In this document: in pieces, positions 18,433 through 27,320 of the stretch
How positions within the stretch are numbered: the first letter of the stretch is position 1
Layout of the letters: each line of letters starts with the position of its first letter
Assembly (NCBI RefSeq): GCF_024622045.1
Contig: NZ_JANKBP010000003.1
DNA from: Rodentibacter caecimuris
GTDB taxonomy: Bacteria > Pseudomonadota > Gammaproteobacteria > Enterobacterales > Pasteurellaceae
DNA length: 64,000 nucleotides
Strand: one strand, 5' to 3'
Notes under the pieces: model-generated
Seen by the model: the letters and a program-made list of their open reading frames with translations, nothing else
Told to the model about the DNA's origin: nothing
Databases searched by the model: none
Position numbers and translations under genes: made by a program

Positions 18433-19074
18433 ATGACAGATGCCCAACTTGATGTTCAACAAGCAGAAAAAACATCATCCAACCCACAAAAACTGACAAA
18501 CAATAAGGAAATTATTGCTTATTTAGCGGAAAAATTTCCACTTTGCTTTATTTTAGAAGGTGAGGCAAAACCGTTAAAAATCGGTTTGTTCCAAGATTTA
18601 GTCGAAGCCTTAAAGGAAGATGAGCGGGTAAGTAAAACGCAATTACGCCATGCGCTTCGCCAATATACATCCAACTGGCGTTATTTACACGGCTGTCGTG
18701 AAGGGGCAGAACGTGTGGATTTGTATGGTAATCCGGCGGGTGTACTGGACGCTGAACATGTTGCACATGCGGCAGAGCAACTTGCTGAAGCAAAAGCAAA
18801 ATTTGCTGAGAAACGCAAAGCGGAATTGGCGGCAAAAAAAGCGCAACAAAAACGCCAACCGCGTCGCCAAAATAATTTGAAGTCAGCGCGTAAACCAAAA
18901 GTTGAATTAAGTGCGGTTGATTTATCCACACTTTCTAAAGGTGCGGCTGTTAAAGTAAAAGTAGGCGATCTTGCTAAGAAAGGCATTGTTGTTGAAGTAT
19001 TAAAAGATTCGGCACGTGTAGAACTTGAAAATGGCTTAGTAATGAATATCACGTCTGATCGTTTATTCGCCTAA
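18433..19074 (+). CDS. proQ: RNA chaperone ProQ
   Basis: FinO-domain RNA-binding protein that stabilises small RNAs and mRNA 3' ends. The 213-residue protein has the N-terminal ProQ/FinO fold (residues about 20-125, with FPLCFILEGEAKPLKIGLFQ and RHALRQYTSNWRYL). A basic Lys/Gln/Arg-rich linker follows (KKAQQKRQPRRQNN), then a C-terminal Tudor-like domain (GAAVKVKVGDLAKKG). It is followed by prc 34 bp later, the same pairing as in enterobacteria. It is relevant here because three candidate small RNAs lie in the window. Confidence 0.96.
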   Translation: MTDAQLDVQQAEKTSSNPQKLTNNKEIIAYLAEKFPLCFILEGEAKPLKIGLFQDLVEALKEDERVSKTQLRHALRQYTSNWRYLHGCREGAERVDLYGNPAGVLDAEHVAHAAEQLAEAKAKFAEKRKAELAAKKAQQKRQPRRQNNLKSARKPKVELSAVDLSTLSKGAAVKVKVGDLAKKGIVVEVLKDSARVELENGLVMNITSDRLFA

Positions 19075-19108
19075 TCGCAATATTGATATTTTATCGGGAA
19101 AAGATTAA

Positions 19109-21184
19109 ATGAAATTGATAATGACCAAAAGTATTTTAGCTACTGCTATATTAAGTGCATTGTTCCTTCACTCCAATTTGGGGTTTGCTGTCGAATCTAA
19201 GTTGAAGTTAAGCGATATTCAGATTCCTTTAGCAACGGAAGAAAATCTGTTGGCGACAAAACGTGCGACAACGCGCTTAACACAGTCTCATTATCGAAAA
19301 TTTCAACTTGATGATGCTTTTTCAGAGAAGATATTTGATCGTTATATCAAAAGTTTGGATTATAGTCGGAATACTTTTCTACAATCGGATATCGATGAAT
19401 TACGTCAGAAATACGGTACGCGGTTGGATGATCAGTTAAACCAAGGTGATCTTTCAGCCGCCTTTGCAATTTATGATTTAATGATGAAACGTCGTTACGA
19501 ACGTTATGTCTATGCACTTTCATTGTTAGATAAAGAACCGAATTTAAACGGTAAAGATCAAATTGAAATTGATCGTGAAAAAGCGGATTTTCCTAAAACG
19601 GAAGAAGAAGCAAACCGTCTTTGGGAAGAACGTGTAAAAAATGATGTAATTAATTTAAAACTAAAAGATAAAAAATGGTCGGAAATTAAAAACAAACTGG
19701 CAAAACGCTATAATTTAGCAATTCGCCGTTTAACGCAAACGAAAGCGGATGATATTGTTCAGGTGTATCTAAATGCTTTTGCACGCGAAATTGATCCGCA
19801 TACCAGTTATCTTTCACCACGTACCGCAAAAAGCTTTAACGAAAGTATGAATCTTTCATTAGAGGGGATCGGTGCAACACTGCAATCAGAGGATGATGAA
19901 ACCAGCATTAAGTCGCTTGTTCCCGGTGCACCGGCGGAGCGTAGCAAAAAATTAAAAGCCGGCGATAAAATTATTGGTGTCGGACAGGAAAAAGGTGAAA
20001 TCGAGGATATAGTTGGTTGGCGTCTAGAAGATATTGTTGACAAAATTAAAGGCAAAAAAGGTACGAAGGTTCGTCTTGAGGTTGAACCTGCTAAAGGTGG
20101 AAAATCACGTATTATTACCCTCGTGCGTGATAAAGTACGTATTGAAGATCAAGCTGCTAAATTAACTGTTGAGAAAGTCGAGGGTGAAAATATCGGGATA
20201 ATTAAAATTCCAAGCTTCTACATCGGTTTAACGAAAGATGTAAAAAAATTATTGCTTCAGGCTGAGAAAAAACAGGTCAAAGGCTTGATTGTGGATTTGC
20301 GTGAGAACGGAGGCGGAGCCTTGACTGAAGCGGTGGCATTGAGCGGTTTATTTATCACCGACGGTCCTGTGGTGCAAGTTCGTGATGCTTACCAACGTAT
20401 CCGTGTGCACGAAGATGATGATCGTGCAGAGCAATATAAAGGGCCATTATTGGTTATGATTAACCGCTTTAGTGCTTCTGCTTCAGAAATTTTTGCTGCG
20501 GCGATGCAAGATTACAATCGTGGTATTGTTATTGGACAAAATACTTTTGGTAAAGGAACCGTACAGCAAAGCCGTTCATTGAATTTTGTTTATGACTTAG
20601 ATCAAACTCCTTTAGGTATTTTGCAATATACTATCCAAAAATTTTACCGTATTAATGGTGGATCCACGCAGTTGAAAGGCGTTTCTGCGGATATTCAGTT
20701 CCCTGAAATTATTGATGCGAAAGAATATGGTGAAGAAAAAGAGGATAATGCACTGCCTTGGGATAAAATTCCGGCATCCTCTTATTCGGAAACGGGCAAT
20801 GTTCGCCAATATATTTCAGAATTAGAGAAAAAACACCAAGCTCGTGTTGAGAAAGAACCTGAGTTTATTGCGTTGAATGAAGAATTAAAAATTCGTGATG
20901 AACGCCGTGATCGCAAATTTATGTCTTTAAACTATCAAGAACGTAAAGCCGAAAATGATAGTGATGATGTGAGACGTTTGAAAAATATCAATGATCGTTT
21001 TAAACGCGAAGGGAAGAAATTATTAAAAAATATTGATGCTTTGCCGAAGGATTATGAAGCACCGGATTTCTTCTTAAAAGAAGCTGAAAAAATGGCGTCG
21101 GATTTGGTGAAATTGAGTTTAAAACAAGAAAAACCAAATGCACATATTCAACAAGAATCAAATAAATCAGTGATAAAAAAATAA
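19109..21184 (+). CDS. prc: Tail-specific periplasmic protease Prc (Tsp)
   Basis: Carboxy-terminal processing protease that degrades or trims periplasmic proteins and controls murein hydrolases. The 691-residue precursor has a signal peptide ending near SNLGFA, a PDZ domain (LEGIGATLQSEDDETSIKSL onward), and the S41 protease core. The serine is in NRFSASASEIF and the lysine in NTFGKGTVQ. In E. coli, Prc degrades the endopeptidase MepS; here it is followed by two murein genes. A second in-frame ATG at 19121 cannot be excluded as start. Confidence 0.95.
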   Translation: MKLIMTKSILATAILSALFLHSNLGFAVESKLKLSDIQIPLATEENLLATKRATTRLTQSHYRKFQLDDAFSEKIFDRYIKSLDYSRNTFLQSDIDELRQKYGTRLDDQLNQGDLSAAFAIYDLMMKRRYERYVYALSLLDKEPNLNGKDQIEIDREKADFPKTEEEANRLWEERVKNDVINLKLKDKKWSEIKNKLAKRYNLAIRRLTQTKADDIVQVYLNAFAREIDPHTSYLSPRTAKSFNESMNLSLEGIGATLQSEDDETSIKSLVPGAPAERSKKLKAGDKIIGVGQEKGEIEDIVGWRLEDIVDKIKGKKGTKVRLEVEPAKGGKSRIITLVRDKVRIEDQAAKLTVEKVEGENIGIIKIPSFYIGLTKDVKKLLLQAEKKQVKGLIVDLRENGGGALTEAVALSGLFITDGPVVQVRDAYQRIRVHEDDDRAEQYKGPLLVMINRFSASASEIFAAAMQDYNRGIVIGQNTFGKGTVQQSRSLNFVYDLDQTPLGILQYTIQKFYRINGGSTQLKGVSADIQFPEIIDAKEYGEEKEDNALPWDKIPASSYSETGNVRQYISELEKKHQARVEKEPEFIALNEELKIRDERRDRKFMSLNYQERKAENDSDDVRRLKNINDRFKREGKKLLKNIDALPKDYEAPDFFLKEAEKMASDLVKLSLKQEKPNAHIQQESNKSVIKK

Positions 21185-21192
21185 TAAATTTT

Positions 21193-21225
21193 GACCGCTC
21201 TTTGAATAAAGTGCGGTCTGTTTTA
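21193..21225 (+). terminator. Imperfect inverted uptake-signal terminator after prc
   Basis: GACCGCTCTTT pairs with AAAGTGCGGTC with one mismatch and is followed by TGTTTTAT. Confidence 0.65.
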
Positions 21226-21246
21226 TAAATCTTTAAAGGAACGCTT

Positions 21247-22710
21247 ATGTCAAAAGGTATGGTTAAGTTGAGCGCACTGGCCTTATCATTATCAATGATG
21301 GTGTCAGGTTGTGCGTTGGCGGATTGGGCTAAAGAGACGGTTTCACCTCCTCGTCTATCGACGCTTGATATGTCGAAACTTTCCCCTGAAGAACGGGCTA
21401 AATTAGAGGCTGAAATCAAAGAAGATCAAGTCCGTTTGGCGGCTGAAAAGCAAGCTATGCTTGAGATGTCTCTTACTCACGAGATCGGTGAGCAAAATTT
21501 ACAGTTTAAACCTATTCTTGCAAAACTTTATGCGGATAATAAATATGATTTATTGTGGCAAGATAAATCTGCGGAAAAACAATTTTTGCGGGAATATGCC
21601 GCTATGGTTGCGAGTAGTATTTCCAAACGTTCGGCTAAGTCTTTGGAGAGTTTAAGTCAAGCAGAGCAGAACGGTGGTCTAACGTATGATGTACTTTTGA
21701 CTGACGCGTTTTTAGACTATATGTATTACAGTAAAAACGTGAGCCAGCAGGCGCAACGTTGGCTGTATGCTTCTAATTCATACAAGCCACAGACACCAAG
21801 TGATGAGCAAATTCAACAATGGTTAAGTGCGGTTAAAAATAATGACGTTTTAACTTATGTGGAAGGTTTATCTACTGATAATTCACATTATCGACAAACT
21901 ATTCAAGCTTTGTCGTCAATGATATCCGGTTCGGGTTTAACACCGACCGGTAAAAAGTTAGCGATTAATGCACAACGTTTGCGGGTAATCCCTGATTTTC
22001 ATAATGGTATTTTTGTGAATATCCCAAGCTATCAGTTGCAATATTATCGCGATGGACGACTAGTATTAGAATCTCGCGTCATTGTAGGGAAAGATCAGCG
22101 CCGTACACCGGTTATGTACAGTAAATTAAGTAATGTGGTTGTGAATCCGCCATGGAATGCGCCGACACGTTTGGTTAATGAAGATATTGTTCCGAAATTA
22201 AGACGGGATCCGGGTTATGCGGCTGCACACGGCTATAGTATTCTTGATAGTAAAGGAAATAGCGTTGATCCCTATTCCATTGATTGGAATAAAATCGGTA
22301 AAAATTTTCCATACCGTATTCGCCAAGCGCCGGGGGATAGCGCATTAGGTAATTATAAGTTTAATATGCCGAGCTCGGATGCTATTTATTTACATGATAC
22401 ACCGAATCGTGGTCTTTTCTCGCGTAAAGATCGGGCACTAAGTTCAGGATGTGTTCGTGTGGAAAAATCCTCCCAACTTGCCGATATTTTATTAAAAGAA
22501 GCCGGTTGGTCGGATAATCGTAAACAAAGTGTTTTGGCAAGTAAGAAAACGACTTCAGCTAGTATTCGGTCGGATAATCCTGTTTTCCTATATTATGTCA
22601 CGGCATGGGTTGAAAACGGTCAAACTAAAGTGCTACCGGATATTTACAAATATGATAGTGTCATTGGCGACAGTGAAATTAACTGGAATATCGTAAAAAA
22701 ATATTTGTAA
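21247..22710 (+). CDS. L,D-transpeptidase of the YcbB/LdtD type
   Basis: Murein cross-linking enzyme forming 3-3 bonds, or a related YkuD-domain activity. The 487-residue protein has a possible lipoprotein signal (MMVSGC, Cys22), an N-terminal helical region, and a C-terminal YkuD domain. The catalytic motif is HDTPNRGLFSRKDRALSSGC, with the nucleophilic cysteine in SSGCVRVE. The order prc-ldt-mepK matches H. influenzae as I recall. The first ~60 residues are charged and Glu-rich. Whether Cys22 is lipidated or the peptide is cleaved after ALA is undecided. Confidence 0.9.
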   Translation: MSKGMVKLSALALSLSMMVSGCALADWAKETVSPPRLSTLDMSKLSPEERAKLEAEIKEDQVRLAAEKQAMLEMSLTHEIGEQNLQFKPILAKLYADNKYDLLWQDKSAEKQFLREYAAMVASSISKRSAKSLESLSQAEQNGGLTYDVLLTDAFLDYMYYSKNVSQQAQRWLYASNSYKPQTPSDEQIQQWLSAVKNNDVLTYVEGLSTDNSHYRQTIQALSSMISGSGLTPTGKKLAINAQRLRVIPDFHNGIFVNIPSYQLQYYRDGRLVLESRVIVGKDQRRTPVMYSKLSNVVVNPPWNAPTRLVNEDIVPKLRRDPGYAAAHGYSILDSKGNSVDPYSIDWNKIGKNFPYRIRQAPGDSALGNYKFNMPSSDAIYLHDTPNRGLFSRKDRALSSGCVRVEKSSQLADILLKEAGWSDNRKQSVLASKKTTSASIRSDNPVFLYYVTAWVENGQTKVLPDIYKYDSVIGDSEINWNIVKKYL

Positions 22711-22784
22711 TATTGACCGCACTTTAGTGAACTAAGACTTATCTTTATAAGTCGAAAAACGAAAGAATGAAATAAGAGAAAATA

Positions 22785-23345
22785 ATGAATAAAATTAATC
22801 AAAGCCGACGTAAATGGCTATCTCTAGGCGGTATCGTATTGGGTGCAAGTATTGTGCCTAATACGGTTTTAGCGATGGTTTCTACTGCTAAACCCCGTAT
22901 TTTGGCACTTCGCAATGTTAATACCGGTGAACGTCTAAGTGGCGTGTTTTCATCAAAGGGTGGATTTTCAACATCAATGCTGAAAAAGCTTGATTATTTT
23001 ATGCGGGATAAACGAACAAACCAAATTCACAGAATGGATCCGAACTTATTTCTGAAACTTTATCGTATTCAAAGTAATTTAGGGCTACAAACCGCTGAAA
23101 TTCAGATTATTTGTGGTTATAGATCTCCGGCTACCAATGCAATGCGTCATCGCCAAAGCCGTGGAGTTGCAAGCAATAGTTATCATGTAAAAGGTCAAGC
23201 GGTGGATTTTCGTATTGATGGTACATCATTAGTGAAAATCAAACAGACGGCAGAAAAACTGAATAACGGTGGGGTAGGATTTTATCCGCGTAGCAATTTT
23301 ATCCATGTGGATACCGGCCCGGTAAGAACTTGGCGGGGCGTGTAA
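22785..23345 (+). CDS. mepK: Murein DD-endopeptidase MepK (YcbK, M15/DUF882)
   Basis: Zinc peptidase that cleaves peptidoglycan cross-links. The 186-residue protein has a twin-arginine-like signal (QSRRKWLSLGG) and the M15 motifs SYHVKGQAVDFRID and NFIHVDTGPVRTW, which supply the His/Asp zinc ligands. MepK in E. coli prefers 3-3 cross-links, which suits its place directly after an L,D-transpeptidase gene; that pairing is an inference. It is followed by a terminator built on an uptake signal. Confidence 0.9.
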   Translation: MNKINQSRRKWLSLGGIVLGASIVPNTVLAMVSTAKPRILALRNVNTGERLSGVFSSKGGFSTSMLKKLDYFMRDKRTNQIHRMDPNLFLKLYRIQSNLGLQTAEIQIICGYRSPATNAMRHRQSRGVASNSYHVKGQAVDFRIDGTSLVKIKQTAEKLNNGGVGFYPRSNFIHVDTGPVRTWRGV

Positions 23346-23360
23346 AAGTATTGAAAAATT

Positions 23361-23384
23361 GACCGCACTTTGGTGCGGTTTTTG
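23361..23384 (+). terminator. Short uptake-signal hairpin terminator after mepK
   Basis: CCGCAC-TTTG-GTGCGG is followed by TTTTTG, 18 bp after the mepK stop. Confidence 0.75.
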
Positions 23385-23398
23385 TTATGAGGAAAAAA

Positions 23399-24025
23399 AT
23401 GAATATTGAGATTATTCCCGTTACTCCCTTCCAACAAAATTGTAGTTTGATTTGGGATAATGAAAAAAATGCCGCTATTGTTGATCCGGGAGGAGAAGCG
23501 GAAAAACTAATTCAGCAAATTGAAAAATTCGGAGTAAATTTAAAAGCCATTTTACTGACTCATGCCCATCTCGATCATGTTGGTGCGGCCGAGCAGATTA
23601 AACAGCACTTTAATGTCGAAATTTGGGGTTCACAAGAAAGTGATCGGTTTCTATTCGATAGTCTGCCGGAGCAGGCTGAACGTTTTGGTTTACCAAATAT
23701 TAAACCGTTTTTACCGGATCGTTGGTTGAATGAGGGAGAGGTGGTTAATATTGGGGATTTTCGATTTGATATTTTGCACTTACCCGGTCATACTCCCGGC
23801 CATATTGGGTTCATTGAGCAAGAGAAAAAAGTTGCTTTTACCGGTGATGTATTGTTTCAGGGCAGTGTAGGAAGAACGGATTTTCCTCAAGGGAGTCATG
23901 AACAGCTTATTTCTTCTATCCGTGAGAAATTATTTAAGCTTCATAATGATATGATCATTATTGCCGGTCATGGCCCTTATACCACTATTCAACGTGAAAA
24001 AGCCACTAATCCTTTCTTAAAGTAA
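23399..24025 (+). CDS. ycbL: Metallo-beta-lactamase-fold hydrolase, YcbL (glyoxalase II-like)
   Basis: Likely type II glyoxalase-related thioester hydrolase acting on S-lactoylglutathione or similar. The ATG at 23399 was chosen because TGAGGAA lies at good spacing; an ATG 12 bp upstream has no ribosome site. The 208-residue protein has the binuclear metal motif THAHLDHVG at residues 54-62, LPGHTPGHIGF, TGDVLFQGSVGRTDF and IIAGHGPYTT. It lacks the C-terminal helical domain of GloB. The physiological substrate is uncertain. Confidence 0.88.
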   Translation: MNIEIIPVTPFQQNCSLIWDNEKNAAIVDPGGEAEKLIQQIEKFGVNLKAILLTHAHLDHVGAAEQIKQHFNVEIWGSQESDRFLFDSLPEQAERFGLPNIKPFLPDRWLNEGEVVNIGDFRFDILHLPGHTPGHIGFIEQEKKVAFTGDVLFQGSVGRTDFPQGSHEQLISSIREKLFKLHNDMIIIAGHGPYTTIQREKATNPFLK

Positions 24026-24030
24026 AAAAT

Positions 24031-24056
24031 AAAGGCACATTTTCGTGCCTTTATTT
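24031..24056. terminator. Two-way terminator between ycbL and argS
   Basis: AAAGGCAC-ATTTTC-GTGCCTTT has an A run on one side and a T-rich flank on the other. It lies between convergent genes. Confidence 0.8.
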
Positions 24057-24063
24057 GAAATAA

Positions 24064-25797
24064 CTACATTTTTTCAACGGTTTTAATACCTAGCAAATCT
24101 AACCCTTGTTTTAAGGTTTTTTCCGTTAATAAAGCCAGTTTTAAACGGCTTAACTTAACCGTTTCATCTTCCGAATTTAGAATTGGGCAGTGTTCGTAGA
24201 ACGAAGAAAATGCACCGGCTAATTCATATAAATAACCACAAAGGACATGAGGCGTACCTTCTCTGCCAACGGTTTGCACCGCTTCTTCAAATTGTAAAAG
24301 CTTGATAGCAAGGGAACGCTCTTTTTCATCAATTAGCATTAACGGAGTGTTGTAAAGTGTGGTCAATTCCACCTGAGTTTTGTTGAAGATTGAACGAATA
24401 CGCGTGTAGGCATATTGCATATAAGGCGCAGTATTGCCTTCAAAACTGAGCATATTATCCCAATCGAATACATAATCTGTGGTACGGTTTTTGGAAAGAT
24501 CCGCATATTTCACCGAACCAATTCCCACCGCCTCGGCAACGGCTGCTTTTTCGTCATTAGACAAATTATTGCTTTTTTCGTTAATTAATATTGTCGCCCG
24601 CTCAATGGCTTCATCTAATAAATCTGCCAATTTTACTGTTCCACCGGTACGGGTTTTGAATGGCTTGCCATCTTTACCGAGCATCATTCCGAAATTTTTG
24701 TGCTCTAATGAAAAGCTATCAGGTACGTAACCCGCTTTACGGGTAATCAGCCATGCCTGTTGCATATGCTGGCTTTGGCGAGTATCGGAAAATACTAAAG
24801 CCCGATCGGCTTTCAATGTTTCATAACGATATTTTGCCGCAGCGATGTCGGTAGTCGTGTAAAGGAAACCGCCGTCTTTTTTCTGTACGATGACCCCCAT
24901 CGGTTCGCCTTCTTTATTTTTGAATTCATCTAAATACACGACAAGCGCACCATCGTCTTCAACCGCCAATCCTTGCTTTTTTAAATCCTCGACAATGCCG
25001 GGTAACATTGGATTATAAAGGCTTTCGCCCATAACATCTTTTTCCGTTAAGGTCACGTTTAAACGATCATAATTATGCTGATTCTGCTGCATAGTGATGT
25101 CCACTAATTGTTTCCACATAGAACGGCAGTATTCGTCTCCACTTTGCAGTTTCACCACATAATTACGGGCTTTCTCAGCAAATTGCTCATCTTCATCATA
25201 GTGTTTTTTAGCTTCTCGATAGAAGGCTTCTAAATCCTGCAATTCCATTTCACTTGCGTTTTCGTTTTGCATTTTTTCAAGATAAGCAATTAACATCCCA
25301 AACTGGGTTCCCCAGTCTCCCACATGATTGGCTCGAATCACCTTGTGTCCTAGAAATTCAAGCGTACGCGCGACGGCATCGCCAATAATTGTTGAGCGCA
25401 AGTGGCCGACATGCATTTCTTTAGCTACGTTAGGTGAAGAGTAGTCAATCACAACAGTTTGTTTATCTAGAGTTTGAATACCTAAATTAGATTGGTTAAG
25501 TGTGTGGGAAATTTGTTCTGCAATCCAGTTTGGATTTAAGAAAATATTAATAAAACCGGGACCGGCAATTTCTAATTTTTCTGCAATATCTGCAAGATTT
25601 GCCTTCATTAATACACTTTGTGCAAATTCACGTGGGGCTAAATTCTTTTTTTTTGCGGCAGCCATAATACCGTTTGCTTGGTAGTCACCAAATTGAGGTT
25701 TTCCTGATTGACGTACGAGTGCGTCACAAGATTCGTCAGCACCGGCTGCTATCATCGCTTGTTTAATTTTATCGGATAAAATAGATTGAATATTCAC
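24064..25797 (-). CDS. argS: Arginyl-tRNA synthetase
   Basis: Class I aminoacyl-tRNA synthetase charging tRNA-Arg. The product is 577 residues starting MNIQSILSDKIKQAMIAAGA from a GTG codon preceded by AGGA, matching the family N-terminus. The HIGH-type motif is HVGHLRS, in SSPNVAKEMHVGHLRST. As in other ArgRS proteins, there is no canonical KMSKS; a loop around GKDGKPFKTRTGG takes its place. The C-terminal anticodon-binding helical domain ends LGIKTVEKM. It is divergent from yecM. Confidence 0.97.
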   Translation of the reverse strand: MNIQSILSDKIKQAMIAAGADESCDALVRQSGKPQFGDYQANGIMAAAKKKNLAPREFAQSVLMKANLADIAEKLEIAGPGFINIFLNPNWIAEQISHTLNQSNLGIQTLDKQTVVIDYSSPNVAKEMHVGHLRSTIIGDAVARTLEFLGHKVIRANHVGDWGTQFGMLIAYLEKMQNENASEMELQDLEAFYREAKKHYDEDEQFAEKARNYVVKLQSGDEYCRSMWKQLVDITMQQNQHNYDRLNVTLTEKDVMGESLYNPMLPGIVEDLKKQGLAVEDDGALVVYLDEFKNKEGEPMGVIVQKKDGGFLYTTTDIAAAKYRYETLKADRALVFSDTRQSQHMQQAWLITRKAGYVPDSFSLEHKNFGMMLGKDGKPFKTRTGGTVKLADLLDEAIERATILINEKSNNLSNDEKAAVAEAVGIGSVKYADLSKNRTTDYVFDWDNMLSFEGNTAPYMQYAYTRIRSIFNKTQVELTTLYNTPLMLIDEKERSLAIKLLQFEEAVQTVGREGTPHVLCGYLYELAGAFSSFYEHCPILNSEDETVKLSRLKLALLTEKTLKQGLDLLGIKTVEKM

Positions 25798-25876
25798 GCT
25801 TTTTCCTGTGTTTAAATTGAATATTAAAAATAATGGATTATGATAGCGTTCTTTATTGATTTCTCAAAGGGAGAAT

Positions 25877-26443
25877 ATGAAATTAAACGAAAATCTAATC
25901 GAACTTGAAGAAGAATTAGAGGAGTTTGAGCGAAAAATTCAAGAGCTTGCGAATATGATGGAGATTAATTTATCTGATTATGAAATCGATCATCTTGCTT
26001 TGCGGGTAAATAGTGAACAAAAAGCCAAAAATTGGCTGACACATTTATTAAAGTGCGGTAGAATTTTGTCCGGTAACATCATTAACGGTCGGTCTATCTA
26101 TTTAATTCAATTAGACAAGCCTTTTGCCTTTGCCGGGCAATTTGTTGATGTTATTGAATTACCGTTTCCTAAAAATAAACAATATCCTCAAGAAAATTGG
26201 GAGCATATTGAGATTGTTGTTCCTTTCCTTCCAGATGAGCAGACTGAAGATTGGGTTGAACGAATCAATAAGCAATTTTTATGGCAACGATTATCCGAAT
26301 TAACAATAAAAGTGAGTGAACCTAAAGCTGAAGGGGAACGTTTAGCAAATCCTTCTATTGCAGTGAGTTTCGTCGATAAAAGCGAAAATGATACTTGTAT
26401 TAAAGTTCACCCTTATTCTATTAAAAAAATACTCGAGGTTTAG
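25877..26443 (+). CDS. yecM: YecM-family protein (VOC-like fold)
   Basis: Conserved gammaproteobacterial protein of unknown function whose known structure resembles vicinal-oxygen-chelate enzymes. The ATG at 25877 follows AAGGGAG and gives 188 residues. A coiled N-terminal segment rich in Glu (ELEEELEEFERKIQELA) is followed by DHLALRVNSEQKAKNW and HIEIVVPFLPDEQTEDW, which carry the likely metal-contacting His and Glu. It sits head-to-head with argS and runs into the next lipoprotein gene with a 4-bp gap. Confidence 0.82.
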   Translation: MKLNENLIELEEELEEFERKIQELANMMEINLSDYEIDHLALRVNSEQKAKNWLTHLLKCGRILSGNIINGRSIYLIQLDKPFAFAGQFVDVIELPFPKNKQYPQENWEHIEIVVPFLPDEQTEDWVERINKQFLWQRLSELTIKVSEPKAEGERLANPSIAVSFVDKSENDTCIKVHPYSIKKILEV

Positions 26444-26447
26444 CACA

Positions 26448-26747
26448 ATGAAAAAAATGACTTTAGCATTGACCGTTTTATTAAGCTTAGGTTTGGCAGC
26501 TTGTTCATCAAATAACCAAAAAAATGAAAGTGCGTATAAAGGTCAAGTAATTTTTAGTGAAATGAAAGGTGAAAACCTTCAATTGACTATTCGTAAAAAT
26601 AATTGTTCTTACAAGGTTGAGGGCGAATCAGAAACAGTTACCCACGCGTATGATTCAACTTTAGTGGTGGGAGCTTGTGTAAAAGTGTCTGATAATGGAA
26701 ACGGTTTAAAAAATATTTCTACTTGGTCTCCAAGAAATCCGATTTAA
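26448..26747 (+). CDS. Small predicted lipoprotein of unknown function
   Basis: A 99-residue protein with a clear lipoprotein signal, MKKMTLALTVLLSLGLAACS, with Cys19 as the lipidation site. The mature part is short, about 80 residues, beta-rich in appearance (GQVIFSEMKGENLQLTIRKN), and contains two further cysteines that could form a disulfide (NNCSYKV and VGACVKV). It begins 4 bp after yecM and is followed 26 bp later by another lipoprotein gene. I do not recognise the family and give no function. Confidence 0.75.
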   Translation: MKKMTLALTVLLSLGLAACSSNNQKNESAYKGQVIFSEMKGENLQLTIRKNNCSYKVEGESETVTHAYDSTLVVGACVKVSDNGNGLKNISTWSPRNPI

Positions 26748-26773
26748 TTTATAAGTTATAAGGTTGGTTAATT

Positions 26774-27238
26774 ATGAAAAAAATGGCAGTAGTACTAGCG
26801 CTTGCTGTTACGCTCGGTGTAACAGGTTGTGCGAATACTGATATTTTTAGTGGTGATGTTTATTCTGCCGGTCAGGCAAAGGAAGCCCGTTCAATTAGTT
26901 ACGGTACATTAGTTTCTGTTCGTCCGGTAAAAATTCAAGCGGATAATCAGGGCGTAATCGGTAGTGTCGGCGGTGGTGTACTTGGCGGTGTTGCGGGTAG
27001 TGCAATCGGTGGTGGTCGCGGTCAAGCAATCGCTACGGCTGTAGGTGCGATTGCCGGTGCTATAGCTGGTAGCAAAGTTGAAGAAAAAGCGAGCCAAGTA
27101 AATGCTGTGGAACTTGTAATTAAGAAAGATGACGGAAAAAGCATTGTTGTCGTGCAAAAAGCAGATCCTAAATTTGTTGCTGGGAAAAGAGTGCAAATTG
27201 TAGGTGGTTCATCACTCAATGTTTCTGTAATTAACTAA
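26774..27238 (+). CDS. slyB: Outer-membrane lipoprotein with glycine zipper (SlyB/Pcp family)
   Basis: Envelope lipoprotein of 154 residues with lipobox VTGC (Cys19). A glycine-zipper two-helix segment spans about residues 56-97 (GVIGSVGGGVLGGVAGSAIG, then GAIAGAIAGSKVEEKA). It matches the 15-kDa Pcp lipoprotein of H. influenzae and enterobacterial SlyB, a PhoP-regulated outer-membrane integrity factor in enterics. Regulation here is not visible. A strong terminator follows. Confidence 0.88.
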   Translation: MKKMAVVLALAVTLGVTGCANTDIFSGDVYSAGQAKEARSISYGTLVSVRPVKIQADNQGVIGSVGGGVLGGVAGSAIGGGRGQAIATAVGAIAGAIAGSKVEEKASQVNAVELVIKKDDGKSIVVVQKADPKFVAGKRVQIVGGSSLNVSVIN

Positions 27239-27254
27239 TGGATTTTATTCCATG

Positions 27255-27283
27255 AAAAAAGCGAACATTATGTTCGCTTTTTT
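27255..27283. terminator. Two-way terminator between slyB and aroA
   Basis: AAAAGCGAACA-TTA-TGTTCGCTTTT is flanked by A and T runs, with about 35-40 bp to each convergent gene end. Confidence 0.85.
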
Positions 27284-27320
27284 AGTTGTTTAAACACAGT
27301 CTAATATTTCCCGTATTTAT

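Noticed and set aside
18548..19052. Open frames of 123-127 codons antisense to proQ
   Set aside because: They mirror the proQ coding strand, lack ribosome sites and have no protein-like features. ProQ itself is unmistakable.
21000..21419. A 139-codon minus-strand frame across the prc-ldt junction
   Set aside because: It is antisense to two real genes and the prc terminator, with low-complexity composition.
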